Shown here in pieces: positions 34,971 through 43,811 of a stretch of DNA of 64,000 nt. Each line of letters begins with the position of its first letter. Positions within the stretch are counted from its first letter, which is position 1. The stretch covers positions 310,001-374,000 of the forward strand of contig NZ_QVMT01000003.1 in assembly GCF_003418935.1 (NCBI RefSeq). Direction: 5' to 3'. Both the position numbers and the translations under genes were made by a program. Below the pieces are notes generated by a model. That model ran no database searches. It had not been told where the DNA came from and saw only the letters and a list, made by a program, of their open reading frames with translations. Source of the DNA: Emticicia sp. C21. Its GTDB lineage: Bacteria; Bacteroidota; Bacteroidia; Cytophagales; Spirosomataceae.

Positions 34971-35044
34971 GGGGATGTAGCTCAGATGGCTAGAGCGCTT
35001 GACTGGCAGTCAAGAGGTCGTGGGTTCGAGCCCCATCTTCTCCA
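34971..35044 (+). tRNA. tRNA-Ala (anticodon GGC)
   Basis: A 74-base cloverleaf: acceptor GGGGATG pairing with CTTCTCC, D-arm GCTC/GAGC, anticodon stem CTTGA/TCAAG with loop CTGGCAG (anticodon GGC), and T-arm with TTCGAGC. The G3:U70 pair that identifies alanine tRNAs is present. Position 6-67 is a T-T mismatch, and CCA is not fully encoded. An integrase pseudogene begins 70 bases downstream, so this tRNA has probably served as an attachment site; no second copy of its 3' end was found. Confidence 0.93.
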
Positions 35045-35049
35045 CAATT

Positions 35050-35084
35050 AGACGCAAGTCTCTGAATATCAGGGGCTTGCGTCT
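35050..35084 (+). terminator. Hairpin after tRNA-Ala
   Basis: AGACGCAAG and CTTGCGTCT form a 9-bp stem that extends inward through TCTCTGA/TCAGGGG (with two G-U pairs) to a 3-base loop. It starts six bases past the tRNA and is followed by GTTCATTT, a weak T-tract. Confidence 0.55.
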
Positions 35085-35114
35085 GTTCATTTAGAGAAAA
35101 TTGATACAACTAAT

Positions 35115-36240
35115 TTGAAGAAAGTCAAACTTTGCAAACTTAATGATTGCGGAGGCGATGTGAAGAAAAGGTGGTTCATTGATTACGGAATATATAACCC
35201 ATTACAAAAAAGGTTAGAAACGAAGCGAATATGGCTGCCAACCAATCCCCCAAATGCTGATTATCGGTATCAGTTAGCCAAAGACTTATCCAACGAAATT
35301 GACAAAAAGTTAAAGAGGGGCATTTTACATTCTACGCCTAAAAAAGAGAAAAAACTAACTCCTACAAATTTTCTCGAAATCACAGAAAATATTCTTACAA
35401 AACTTGTCGCTGAAAAGGTGTTGAGGAAAAAGTCTAAACAGAGGTACTACACTGCTTGCAAGCATCTTGATAATTTCCTACTCAAAACATCAATTCATTT
35501 TACCGACATTACAAGTATTATTGTACAGGACTTTATAAAGTATCTAAAGGTGTCTGATAGGCACAAGAAAAATATAGTAGGTTTTTTAAAGTCAGTATTT
35601 GGCTATTTAATTGAAAATAACTTCATGCCATATAATCCTTTTTTTGGAAGTGATGATAAAATAAAATATGAGGACAGCGAATTGAACTGTCCGTATTCAG
35701 ACTAGGAAAAAAAGAAGATTGAAGATTTTTTAATGGTTAATAATCAGCCACTTTATTTATTTACTCGGTTTATATTCTATTCCTTCATCAGACCCAAGGA
35801 GTTATTGAATTTACAGGTAAAAGATATTGATTTGACAACAAGAACTATAAAGGTTAAAAGCGATGTTTCAAAAAATAAAAGGACTGAAACTGTGCCTATT
35901 TTAAAGCCGCTACTCAGCCTTATAATTGAAAATAAGGTTTTAGAAACCCAAGCGATTACTACATATTTGGACAAGGTTTTAAACCTGCTAAAACCATGCA
36001 AGGTGGGAATACACTAACTAATCAACACAGAGACGCATTAAAAGAATTAGGATTGTACGTGGAGAAAAAGACGGTTCTTTATTCATGGAAGCATACAGGT
36101 AATATATTCGCCTACCTTTCGGGCTTAGATATTAAGATTATTCAAAAGATGAATAGCACAAGTCTTTAGAAACAACAGAGATTTATCTCCGAAAGTTAGG
36201 TTTGTTCTTAGACGAAAAAGCGTATGATGCAAGTTGGTAG
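35115..36240 (+). pseudogene. Tyrosine recombinase (integrase) pseudogene
   Basis: Reading across the region gives one phage-type integrase broken in three places. The first 196 codons carry an N-terminal arm-binding and SAM-like domain. A TAG at 35703-35705 interrupts the frame, which then continues unchanged (EKKKIEDFL ... FIRPKELLNLQVKDIDL, with the catalytic Arg). A frameshift near 35998 leads to YSWKHTGNIFAYLSGL, the His-containing box, and another near 36160 to SLETTEIYLRKLGLF, with the tyrosine nucleophile. The HxxR arginine region is degraded. With these lesions the enzyme cannot be active. Its position 70 bases after tRNA-Ala marks an old integrative element. Confidence 0.85.
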
Positions 36241-36252
36241 ATTAAAGAAAAA

Positions 36253-36298
36253 AACATTAATATCTCAAATGCTTAAAAAGATTTGAGATATTAATGTT
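36253..36298 (-). terminator. Strong terminator of the 36356-36751 gene
   Basis: An 18-bp perfect stem (AACATTAATATCTCAAAT and its complement) with a 10-base loop is followed on the minus strand by GTTTTTTTC. It sits 58 bases past the minus-strand stop. Confidence 0.8.
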
Positions 36299-36355
36299 AA
36301 ATCCGACAAACCAGGGTAAAAGTCACCGCTCTGCGCAATCTATTCAATCCCTTCG

Positions 36356-36751
36356 TTACTTATGTTTACTTGTTGCTATTTCAATTCCTTTATCTACAGA
36401 ATAATTTAAACTACTTTCTGAAAACTCTAATTGATTCTCAAATACTCTTAAACTAGATGCAGCTATATAGTATTTTTCATTATTGCTTTCAATTTCAAAC
36501 AAATAGTGATTTTCATATCCTAAATACTTTTTAACAGTGTCATAATTTATAACATCTATAGAGCCCTCCACTCTACTTATTTTTATCCCCCATAACCTAC
36601 TGAATGATTGAATGTAGGTAGCATTTAAAAATATGATGTCAATGTTATTTGTTAGCTCATCAGTCTTTTGTGATCTCAATAATAGTTGTCCATGGCTAAC
36701 CACAATATCAAAAAATGTAAAGTATCTATCTGATTTGAATATTTCGCTCAT
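36356..36751 (-). CDS. Hypothetical protein beside the integrase remnant
   Basis: 131 residues from the start at 36751; the open frame upstream adds 20 residues without support. I do not recognise a family with certainty. The N-terminal FFDIVVSHGQLLLRS and NIDIIFLNATYIQSF segments recur in Bacteroidota hypothetical proteins found as lone genes in accessory regions. The sequence is mixed alpha/beta and soluble, with no signal peptide or membrane segment. It has its own strong terminator but is AT-rich compared with flanking housekeeping genes, consistent with being cargo of the integrated element. It might be an immunity or defence-related protein; nothing in the sequence shows it. Confidence 0.5.
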   Translation of the reverse strand: MSEIFKSDRYFTFFDIVVSHGQLLLRSQKTDELTNNIDIIFLNATYIQSFSRLWGIKISRVEGSIDVINYDTVKKYLGYENHYLFEIESNNEKYYIAASSLRVFENQLEFSESSLNYSVDKGIEIATSKHK

Positions 36752-37518
36752 ATTAATGAAATGGATTTGGTATAAATTTACACTTTTTAATAACAATATA
36801 ATAAGCCTCATCGGGCTGTAGAGTTAAACTGAAATTCATTTTAAGGATGTAATAGGTTTTTATACTGAATATACTGAGCATATTCTTATTTTGAAAAATA
36901 ACATGAAAAGTTTCATGATTTAATCTCATTGGAAAAGACTCATTTCTAATCAAATCTTAATTTCTCCGCGAAATAAAAATAAAGCCTGGTACGTTTTATT
37001 CCTTTGGGATGATGAAACATTTGCCCTGAGCATCAGGCGTATCATCATTCTACTTAACAAAATCATAAACGTGTAAGATAGACTTATTGAGAGGCTACAT
37101 TAGTAGTAAACCACAGAAATGTATTTGGGTACTTTGGTAGAAGAAAGATAGAAAACAGTTGTGTGCCCTAATTTGAGAACATAGGTAATGCTTCTGAAAT
37201 CAGGTTGGTTGTGGAAATAGAATGTTTCCAAATAGCAATTGACCAATAAAATAAATCGTTTGTTTTCTTGCTATTTGTCAGCATTTGCGCTTATTTGCAA
37301 ACGGAAAGTATGATAAAGACCTATGATTAATGTTTCGGAACCTTCTGGGCTCTAGCTTCATCTTTTCCAAAAGGCAAACTTTTCCTGCCACTAGAGCAGA
37401 AAAGTTGTTCACCCAAAAACATCTTGCGCTGTTCCTTTCGATGTCTCTTCGATTGTGTTTTTGTCTAAAAAAGAACAAAACATGTACATTTTTTTTATCA
37501 ACCAACTTTTTTAATACC
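36752..37518. other. AT-rich spacer of 767 bases without a clear gene
   Basis: Only short open frames are seen, with no ribosome-binding or homology support. It contains an imperfect hairpin at 37008-37048 (ATGATGA and TCATCAT outer arms, CCTGA/TCAGG inner arms) next to TTCCTTTGGGATGAT, which may be a worn copy of the CCCTACGGGA repeat family. It probably represents decayed sequence of the integrated element. Confidence 0.45.
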
Positions 37519-37824
37519 ATGAGTACAGAAGAAGAAAAGGCCAAAAAAAGTCGCGAGTATCAAAGGGAATATCACAAAAAATACCGTGAGAAACATCGTG
37601 ACCTCCTGAATCAAAGATCCAGAGATTATGCACTTAATCATCGGGAAGAATTAAGAGAAAAATCCAAAGAGTATCGTCAAGAGAACAAAGCAAAACTAGC
37701 TGCCTATGAAGCTGCCCGTTGGCCTAAAAGAAAGGAACAACGCAGATTAAAGAGAGAAGCGCTAAAACAACAGAAATTGAATGCTTTAGCCTCGCAAGAA
37801 GCAGCCACAACTTCAAACAATTAA
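37519..37824 (+). CDS. Small highly charged hypothetical protein
   Basis: 101 residues from the ATG at 37519, which opens MSTEEEKAKKSREY. An in-frame extension upstream to 37330 is open but its translation does not look coding. Nearly half of the residues are Lys, Arg or Glu, and the sequence repeats a (R/K)..(Y)(R/K)..(H/N)(R/K)E pattern (HREELREKSKEY, KYREKHRDLL), so it should form a long basic helix able to bind nucleic acid. I recognise no family. It is followed 4 bases later by a small membrane protein, and both are closed by a strong terminator, so they form a two-gene unit. Confidence 0.55.
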   Translation: MSTEEEKAKKSREYQREYHKKYREKHRDLLNQRSRDYALNHREELREKSKEYRQENKAKLAAYEAARWPKRKEQRRLKREALKQQKLNALASQEAATTSNN

Positions 37825-37828
37825 TAGC

Positions 37829-38014
37829 ATGACGACAAAATTACTCTCATCAATTAGTAAAATAGAATCTTCGGGCGAAAGCGCGTCTATTTATCACAAA
37901 ATTAAGGGTAATGATGTCGTTCTGGCTTTAATAAAACTGTTGAAAAACCGGAAAGTGTTCTTCTTGACACTAATAATCGTTGTGCTGTTATCAGTCTGGT
38001 ATTGCTTTAATTGA
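37829..38014 (+). CDS. Small single-span membrane protein
   Basis: 61 residues: a soluble Ser-rich N-terminus (MTTKLLSSISKIESSGESAS), then a basic segment (KLLKNRKV) and one C-terminal membrane helix (FFLTLIIVVLLSVWYCF) that ends the protein. Tail-anchored topology with the N-terminus inside follows from the positive residues. It begins four bases after the charged 101-residue gene. No family is recognised; size and layout are compatible with a small membrane toxin, holin or regulator, but this is only a guess. Confidence 0.5.
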   Translation: MTTKLLSSISKIESSGESASIYHKIKGNDVVLALIKLLKNRKVFFLTLIIVVLLSVWYCFN

Positions 38015-38054
38015 ACCATTTGGATTTGTGTTCTCTTGTATCAGTAATGGTATA

Positions 38055-38094
38055 AGCGTGTATGGCTATTCAAGAATAGCCATACACGCTTTTT
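38055..38094 (+). terminator. Strong rho-independent terminator
   Basis: A 17-bp perfect stem (AGCGTGTATGGCTATTC and its complement) with a minimal AA loop is followed by TTTTG. It closes the two-gene unit 37519-38014. Confidence 0.8.
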
Positions 38095-38131
38095 GATTTT
38101 TGGATTACACACCCCATTGGGTAACAATTAA

Positions 38132-38518
38132 TTATATTTCATACGTAATCATAAAATCGATTTTCATCAAATGCCCTTTTCTGACCTTAATCTGTTGGGT
38201 TGTGAGTTCATGAATACCTATTCTACTGATATTTATGATATAACTTCCCTCGTTAAGTTCAATTGAAAACTTGCCATATTTATTAGGTTTCAGTTCTTGC
38301 TCAAAGTTTGTTCCTTTAATGATAATCCGGGCATTTGTAACAGGAGAATTATCTGCAAAATCGAATAATCTTCCTTTGATTTCACCACTCTCTCTGAGTT
38401 TAGAATTAGCAGAATCTTTTAGTATCTGATAGCAGTTTCTAATACAACCGGAATTGACTAAACTTTTTCTGTTACAGCCTACCAGTAAGAGAATATATAG
38501 AATAACGAGTAATTTCAT
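38132..38518 (-). CDS. Lipoprotein with carboxypeptidase-regulatory-like domain
   Basis: 128 residues. The SPII lipobox (LLVGC, Cys15) is clear. Residues about 45-128 form a small beta-sandwich of the CarboxypepD_reg-like type (GEIKGRLFDFADNSPVTNARIIIKG, then KPNKYGKFSIELNEGSYIINISRIG), commonly found at the start of TonB-dependent receptors and in cell-surface proteins. Here it stands alone, so it may be an accessory or adhesion domain. It is transcribed toward the terminator at 38055-38094 and away from the metalloprotease gene. Confidence 0.65.
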   Translation of the reverse strand: MKLLVILYILLLVGCNRKSLVNSGCIRNCYQILKDSANSKLRESGEIKGRLFDFADNSPVTNARIIIKGTNFEQELKPNKYGKFSIELNEGSYIINISRIGIHELTTQQIKVRKGHLMKIDFMITYEI

Positions 38519-38934
38519 AAATCAGGATAATTTAACTAAAGTAATAGAATTAGGTCAATTATTCTATGTCACACCGCTACAAGTTTACTCTCCCCATTAT
38601 GCTCCTCAATTTGTTTCAACACTACAATTGATTTCAACAAAGATATTCATTCTGACTATTGCAGATCTGCAGGAAATATTTTTTATGCCGTGGGGTGTGG
38701 TCGTTTTTTGCTTCTACGGAGTTATTAACTCTAATCCCACAGATTATTCTTATAAATTATGTTTGTGTTTTCTATGTTCATTCAGATTTTCTTCAATAAC
38801 TTGCCGTTGCTATTATTTCGGTACTTTATGAGTACCGCTCAGTGATCAGCTCATATAAAATTGCGAGTTTAACTGCTTATAATTGAACTAACCAATACCT
38901 TTTTTAAATCTAAACATATTCTAAAATGCTGTCT
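38519..38934. other. Divergent promoter region of 416 bases
   Basis: This spacer serves the lipoprotein (minus) and metalloprotease (plus) genes. TATGTTTG at 38758-38765 fits the TAnnTTTG box for the plus gene but leaves a leader of about 170 bases. An open frame at 38454-38831 has no start signal and overlaps the lipoprotein gene, so I do not accept it. Confidence 0.4.
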
Positions 38935-41900
38935 ATGAAAAAAGTTTACTTATTTGTTTTTTGTTTCCTGTCTGTGATAACTGCTGTAAATGCTCAACAA
39001 ATCCCCGATTTCAAATGTGGGGTAAATGATGATGCCCAGATGACAGAGAAAATCCGTCGGATGATGCAGAACCCCAATCTGAGAAAATATTCCGGCTTGC
39101 GCACCAATGAATGGCCATTGCTCGAATGTCTGGTAGCAGTAACTATTGATAAGCGTTTGTTTGATTTTTACAAAGGCGATAAGGAATTGATTAAAAATCG
39201 GGTATATGATCTATTCAGTCAGGTATCTAAGCTTTATGAGAAAGAATTACGTGTTAAGCTGACGGTTTCTCATATCGAATTCTGGGAAAACCGACAATAC
39301 ACCAATCTTTATAATTTTGATGAGTATTGGGACAAAATTGATCAGAGCAAGGTTAAAAGGCATCTGACACACTTACTTACTCTTAGTTCTGTTGAGGCAG
39401 GTGCATCTGGGATGGGTTATCTTGGAGGAAACGCTGCATCATCAGGTTATGCTACGCAAACTAGTCAGGTCATTAACACCATTGCTCATGAAATCGGTCA
39501 CAATTTCGGGTCACCTCACACCCAAAGTTGCTTCTGGTCAGATGGCCCCATTGATTTATGCGCTACAGTAGAAGATGGCAACTGCACAGTAGGAGATATA
39601 ACTGAAGCCAGAGTAGGAACAGTAATGAGCTATTGTGGATGGCGTGTGTTCACTTTTCATGCTTTATGTATTGATTTAATGCGTAACTACATTGATGAGT
39701 GGCTGGTACCAATTAATGCTGTTCCTACTATACCTGTAATTCCTACCGGAAATCTTCATCTGACAGAAACTTCGCTTACCCCCGTTTTAAACTGGAATTA
39801 TAGTGACGGTATGCAGAAATATCAGATTCAGCTTTCAGAAACGCCTGCTTTTGATGCGGTCTTTATAGACTCTACCCTAACATATAATCAGTTTCAGGCG
39901 TTTAATTTAAAAGAAGAAAAAACGTATTTCTGGCGGGTAAAGGCTATTAATGATAAGGGCGCAAGCCAATGGTCGGCAAATGGAGAACTTAAGACCAGGA
40001 AAATTCTGGGTGTGCCCGATACTCCGGTTCAACGCTTTCCGATGAACCATTCAGAAGATATTAACGTAGCGAATTTTTCTTTTTATCCTTCTCCAACCGC
40101 AACTGAATATGATATTCAGATAATGAATGAATGGTATAGTTTTGCTGCCGATGAAAGTACTCTTATTACTGTAAAAGATCCATTTTTAACAATTGATCTT
40201 TATAAAGATGCTGAGAAATATAATCTGTCAACCAATACGATGTATATCTGGAGAGTTAGAGCAAAAAACAGTACAGGCACCAGCAAATGGTCAGGGTTTT
40301 ATCATCTTAAAAGAGGCATGGATATGCTCACAATGTATCCGTTACCTTATAAAAACGATGTTCCTACTAATGCTGTATTTACCTGGCAAGCAAGAGACCT
40401 TCCTTTTAATAAGCGTGTTGAACTGGAAGTTTCGACAGCAAGCGACTTTTCTACTAATTCAATCTCCAAGATAATAGCCCTTAATCAGTTAAATACCATC
40501 GGAATTGTAGGAAGACAAGGGCTGGGAATGATGGATTTAAAACCCAATACTCAATATTATTATCGGTTAAAATCTTCTGAAGATAAAAGTAAAATCTGGG
40601 CGAGCAGTTCCTTTAAAACAGTAGGTGATGAGGAGGAATCAAAAAAGTGGAAATTCTTTAATTCTGAGAATAGTATTTTAAATGCCGGCAGACCTGTTTC
40701 GGCTTTTTACATGCAACCCAATACGAATAATATCCTGATTGCGGAAGGTGGTATAAAAACAACTGATGGTGTAAACTGGAAAGATTTATATAACTCTCTG
40801 AATACAAAAGGTGCTATCAATTATGAAATCAGTGGGCTTGTGCATGATAATAAGGGGAATGTTTGGGCTACGAGCGCTCAGAAAATTATAAAACTGAATG
40901 AGAAAGGGTCTCTCGTCTTTAATGCCGACAAGTCTATTTTTACTAATTATATCAATAAACTGGTGGTAGATAAAAAGGATAATGTGTATGTGTCTGTTTC
41001 GAAAGATTATAACTGGGGAACTGCCTGGGGAGTTGACTTTTTTAAGTTTGATGGCACTAGCTGGGAGCAATTCAATTCACCGTTTAGTACCGGCGGTAGC
41101 TCTTACTTTGGGGTTGATTCAGACGATAATCTCTGGGTGTGTAATCAGACCCAACTTGCCAGACGCATTAATAATACATGGACCTACTATAACTTTAACA
41201 AAATCACCTATGAATACATAGAAGGTGTTTATCCGGATAAAGCAGGTAACCTTTGGGTTATCGGTAATATGAATATGGGGATACTTCATCCTGATGGTAG
41301 TTTTAGCTCTGCATCAATCGGTTATCCAACCGATAATGCTTATCTGGCGTTTGATAAAGATAATACTCCGTATCTGGTAAATAACAGTAATAATGGTACC
41401 AGGCTATTCAGATATGAATATAACGACTGGACTCCCGTTACAAAAAATACATTGGCATTAGAAGCGAACAGAACCCAGTTAATGGGCATGCAATTCGACC
41501 GTTCTAATCGCCTTTGGATAGTACCGCAACACAATGGTATTTTCGTGTATGACCCTAAGGGAACTGTCAGATCTCAGACAATCAGTACAGAAACTGTTCC
41601 AGCTAAATTCGTTACAGATGTCCCTTTTCTTTTAAACACCACTGCTTCCTCTGGGCTACCTGTAAAATTTACAATTTTGTCTGGCCCTGCTAGTATTGCA
41701 GGAAACCAGGTATCACTCAATGGTACAGTCGGAAAAGTTGTGGTGAGGGCTTCGCAAGATGGAAACGAAGACTTTGAACCTGCTAAATATGTAGATTTTT
41801 CTTTTGAAGTAAATGATAAACAAACTCAGTCAATCACTGTTAATGCGGTTATGACCAAAACAGTTGGCGATGCTCCATTCCTTTTAACTGCCATTAGTAG

Positions 41901-42531
41901 CTCGGGTTTGCCTGTTATGTTTTCTGTTGTTTCGGGGCCAGCAACCATTAATAATAACACTATCAATTTAACAGGAGCAGGTAAGATAACTGTAAAAGCT
42001 GTTCAGACAGGAAATGAAGCTTATTTTGCTGCAAAAGAAGTAGTCTTTGATTTTTGTGTAAAACCAGCTATTCCTGGTATTACGGCCGATAGTTCTAATC
42101 CATTTCTATTAAAAACCAATGGTTCAACCAATAACCAATGGTACCTAAATGGACAAAAAATTGTGGGTGCAACCGGGAATTCTTATTTATCTGATAAAAA
42201 TGGCTCGTTTACAGTAGAAGCTATAAACCCTGATGCTACATGTCCTTCTTCTGTTTCAGAGGTGTTTAAATTATTGGTATTAGCTAATGAGGAGGCATGG
42301 ACAAAAGAAATTAAGATTTTCCCTAACCCTTTTTCATCAAGAATGTCTGTTACTTTACCTTCGGGAATTTCATTACAAAAATTGACTATTTATAATGTGT
42401 CCGGTAAAAGGGTTTATGAAAGCAATAAGGCCGATAGCGAATACGACACTTCAACATTGCCTTCAGGCGTATTTTTTATAGATATTCAAACCAACAAAGG
42501 CAGAGCCTTGAAAAGAGTTGTAAAAGAGTAA
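38935..42531 (+). CDS. Secreted zinc metalloprotease (M12 type) with T9SS sorting domain
   Basis: 1198 residues with a signal peptide (MKKVYLFVFCFLSVITAVNAQ). The catalytic domain spans about residues 20-260: HEIGHNFGSPHT (HExxHxxGxxH, near residue 185) binds zinc, and the Met-turn is VMSYCGW about 45 residues on, as in reprolysin-like M12B enzymes. Three fibronectin-III-like modules follow (about 270-560), then a propeller of short FnIII/NHL-like repeats (NVWATSAQKIIKLN, NLWVIGNMNMG), two Ig-like repeats beginning SITVNA, and the T9SS type A sorting domain (IFPNPFSSRMSVTLP ... GVFFIDIQTNKG). It should be secreted or surface-bound and degrade proteins outside the cell. Confidence 0.85.
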   Translation: MKKVYLFVFCFLSVITAVNAQQIPDFKCGVNDDAQMTEKIRRMMQNPNLRKYSGLRTNEWPLLECLVAVTIDKRLFDFYKGDKELIKNRVYDLFSQVSKLYEKELRVKLTVSHIEFWENRQYTNLYNFDEYWDKIDQSKVKRHLTHLLTLSSVEAGASGMGYLGGNAASSGYATQTSQVINTIAHEIGHNFGSPHTQSCFWSDGPIDLCATVEDGNCTVGDITEARVGTVMSYCGWRVFTFHALCIDLMRNYIDEWLVPINAVPTIPVIPTGNLHLTETSLTPVLNWNYSDGMQKYQIQLSETPAFDAVFIDSTLTYNQFQAFNLKEEKTYFWRVKAINDKGASQWSANGELKTRKILGVPDTPVQRFPMNHSEDINVANFSFYPSPTATEYDIQIMNEWYSFAADESTLITVKDPFLTIDLYKDAEKYNLSTNTMYIWRVRAKNSTGTSKWSGFYHLKRGMDMLTMYPLPYKNDVPTNAVFTWQARDLPFNKRVELEVSTASDFSTNSISKIIALNQLNTIGIVGRQGLGMMDLKPNTQYYYRLKSSEDKSKIWASSSFKTVGDEEESKKWKFFNSENSILNAGRPVSAFYMQPNTNNILIAEGGIKTTDGVNWKDLYNSLNTKGAINYEISGLVHDNKGNVWATSAQKIIKLNEKGSLVFNADKSIFTNYINKLVVDKKDNVYVSVSKDYNWGTAWGVDFFKFDGTSWEQFNSPFSTGGSSYFGVDSDDNLWVCNQTQLARRINNTWTYYNFNKITYEYIEGVYPDKAGNLWVIGNMNMGILHPDGSFSSASIGYPTDNAYLAFDKDNTPYLVNNSNNGTRLFRYEYNDWTPVTKNTLALEANRTQLMGMQFDRSNRLWIVPQHNGIFVYDPKGTVRSQTISTETVPAKFVTDVPFLLNTTASSGLPVKFTILSGPASIAGNQVSLNGTVGKVVVRASQDGNEDFEPAKYVDFSFEVNDKQTQSITVNAVMTKTVGDAPFLLTAISSSGLPVMFSVVSGPATINNNTINLTGAGKITVKAVQTGNEAYFAAKEVVFDFCVKPAIPGITADSSNPFLLKTNGSTNNQWYLNGQKIVGATGNSYLSDKNGSFTVEAINPDATCPSSVSEVFKLLVLANEEAWTKEIKIFPNPFSSRMSVTLPSGISLQKLTIYNVSGKRVYESNKADSEYDTSTLPSGVFFIDIQTNKGRALKRVVKE

Positions 42532-42543
42532 TAAATAAAAGCG

Positions 42544-42591
42544 AATAAAGGGTTGAAAGTTTAATTGTATCAAGATTTTCAGCCCTTTATT
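42544..42591. terminator. Hairpin between convergent genes
   Basis: AATAAAGGGTTGAAA and TTTTCAGCCCTTTATT pair over about 15 bp with one G-U. It lies between the stops of the metalloprotease and the sigma-operon membrane protein and probably ends at least the plus-strand transcript. Confidence 0.55.
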
Positions 42592-42652
42592 TGCATAAGT
42601 TATATCAATCGTCGAACTATACTTTTAAATTTGCTCTTAATTGGTTTCTGCA

Positions 42653-43297
42653 TTAGTTTTTATAGGTCTCAATCTGTTGTAGCATTTCCATTGATTTTAT
42701 CACGGGTGTCCATTCTTTGCCGTTGAAAATCCACTGAAACCATTTCTTGTTTCTGTTTTCATAGCTGATATTGATAAATAGCCAGATGGCCAGATAAGTA
42801 AAAGCGGCTGTCAATGGAATTTGTATCAGATAGACCCAGATATTGGCATTCGCCCACAGGCCTTCAGTCCAGTAAAAAGTATTCCAGACAGGAATCTGGA
42901 GAAAGAGCAGTCGTGCTATCCAGATGGTAGTAGATTTCAATCTTGCGATTTTTCCCTGCGTTGCCAACACAGAATCATTAATGTCTACATTATTAATCAG
43001 AATTAGTTGATACACATAGATACCAATAGCTACCTTGGTTAATATCACCTGAATAAGTGCTGAAATTAAAAGGAAAATACCTCCGGCCTGATAGGCTACA
43101 AAAATTACCCCATCTATAAAAGCTACCCACACAATACCCACAAGGATTGTGAAAACTTTAAGCGGTTTCATAGAAGAGAGAAACGACTGTACCTTTAGCT
43201 TGGTAATATCTTCGGCGTTCTTTTTATTGAGCGATAAGTTCTCTTCGAGCTTCTTATCATAGGCTTTCCAGAGATTAATGAGTTCTTTATCTTCCAT
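42653..43297 (-). CDS. Four-helix membrane protein of the ECF sigma operon
   Basis: 214 residues: a soluble, charged N-terminal 45 residues (MEDKELINLWKAYDKKLEENLSLN), then about five membrane segments (VFTILVGIVWVAFIDG, VFVAYQAGGIFLLISALIQ, IGIYVYQLILI, WIARLLFLQIP, WVYLIQIPLTAAFTYL) and a basic tail. It starts four bases after the sigma factor's stop, the place where an anti-sigma factor is usually encoded, and its short soluble N-terminus could bind the sigma factor. It lacks the zinc anti-sigma motif (HxxxCxxC). I infer an anti-sigma role from position only. Confidence 0.6.
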   Translation of the reverse strand: MEDKELINLWKAYDKKLEENLSLNKKNAEDITKLKVQSFLSSMKPLKVFTILVGIVWVAFIDGVIFVAYQAGGIFLLISALIQVILTKVAIGIYVYQLILINNVDINDSVLATQGKIARLKSTTIWIARLLFLQIPVWNTFYWTEGLWANANIWVYLIQIPLTAAFTYLAIWLFINISYENRNKKWFQWIFNGKEWTPVIKSMEMLQQIETYKN

Positions 43298-43301
43298 TGT
43301 T

Positions 43302-43811
43302 TTAATGATTTATCTTTAAGAATCGTTGTTTGATTGATGCTTTAATGCGCCCCAGTTTGGTGGCTACATTGGTTTCCGTAATTCCGATTATGTCGGCTAT
43401 TTCTTTATAGCTTTTTTCTTCCAGATAAAGCAGCATGAGGGCTTTATCCAGTTCTTTTAGCTCTGCAATAAACTGGTGCAGAATACTGATGTTTTCTTCT
43501 GTTGCGTCATGTGCCGGTGCGTCAGTATAATTCAGAATGCTTTCGTTGATGGGATTGGCAATCTGTTGCCTGCGACTTTCTTTACGATAGAACGAAATAG
43601 CTACATTGAGCGCAATCTGATAAATCCAGGTCGAGTATCTGAATTGTTCATTATAATTATTGAACGATTTCCAAAGCTGAATCATGATTTCCTGCACCAG
43701 GTCGTTTCTGTCTTCTGCATCTTTGCAGTAGGCATTGGCAACCTTATAGATAATGCCTTTATGTGCCTGTATCACATGCAGGAATTTCTCCGATTTCGGG
43801 TCAGTTGTCAT
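43302..43811 (-). CDS. RNA polymerase ECF-type sigma factor
   Basis: 169 residues with region 2 (EDRNDLVQEIMIQLWKSFNNYNEQFRYSTWIYQIALNVAISFYRKE), a variable linker, and region 4 with a helix-turn-helix (LYLEEKSYKEIADIIGITETNVATKLGRIK). It is a member of the extracytoplasmic function (sigma-70) family that directs RNA polymerase to a set of stress or surface genes. Its start codon overlaps the stop of an upstream 58-codon gene (ATGA), and the likely anti-sigma partner lies four bases downstream, so the three genes form one regulatory operon. Confidence 0.9.
   Translation of the reverse strand: MTTDPKSEKFLHVIQAHKGIIYKVANAYCKDAEDRNDLVQEIMIQLWKSFNNYNEQFRYSTWIYQIALNVAISFYRKESRRQQIANPINESILNYTDAPAHDATEENISILHQFIAELKELDKALMLLYLEEKSYKEIADIIGITETNVATKLGRIKASIKQRFLKINH

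Noticed and set aside
34990-36355. Direct repeat of the tRNA-Ala 3' end as an attachment site
   Set aside because: I searched by eye for GGTCGTGGGTTCGAGCCCC downstream and found none; a degenerate copy outside my reading is possible.
37330-37518. N-terminal extension of the 101-residue gene
   Set aside because: The translation up to the methionine at 37519 looks non-coding and the ATG at 37519 is well placed.
38454-38831. 125-codon plus-strand open frame
   Set aside because: It overlaps the lipoprotein gene on the other strand and its promoter region; no ribosome-binding site and unlikely residue composition.
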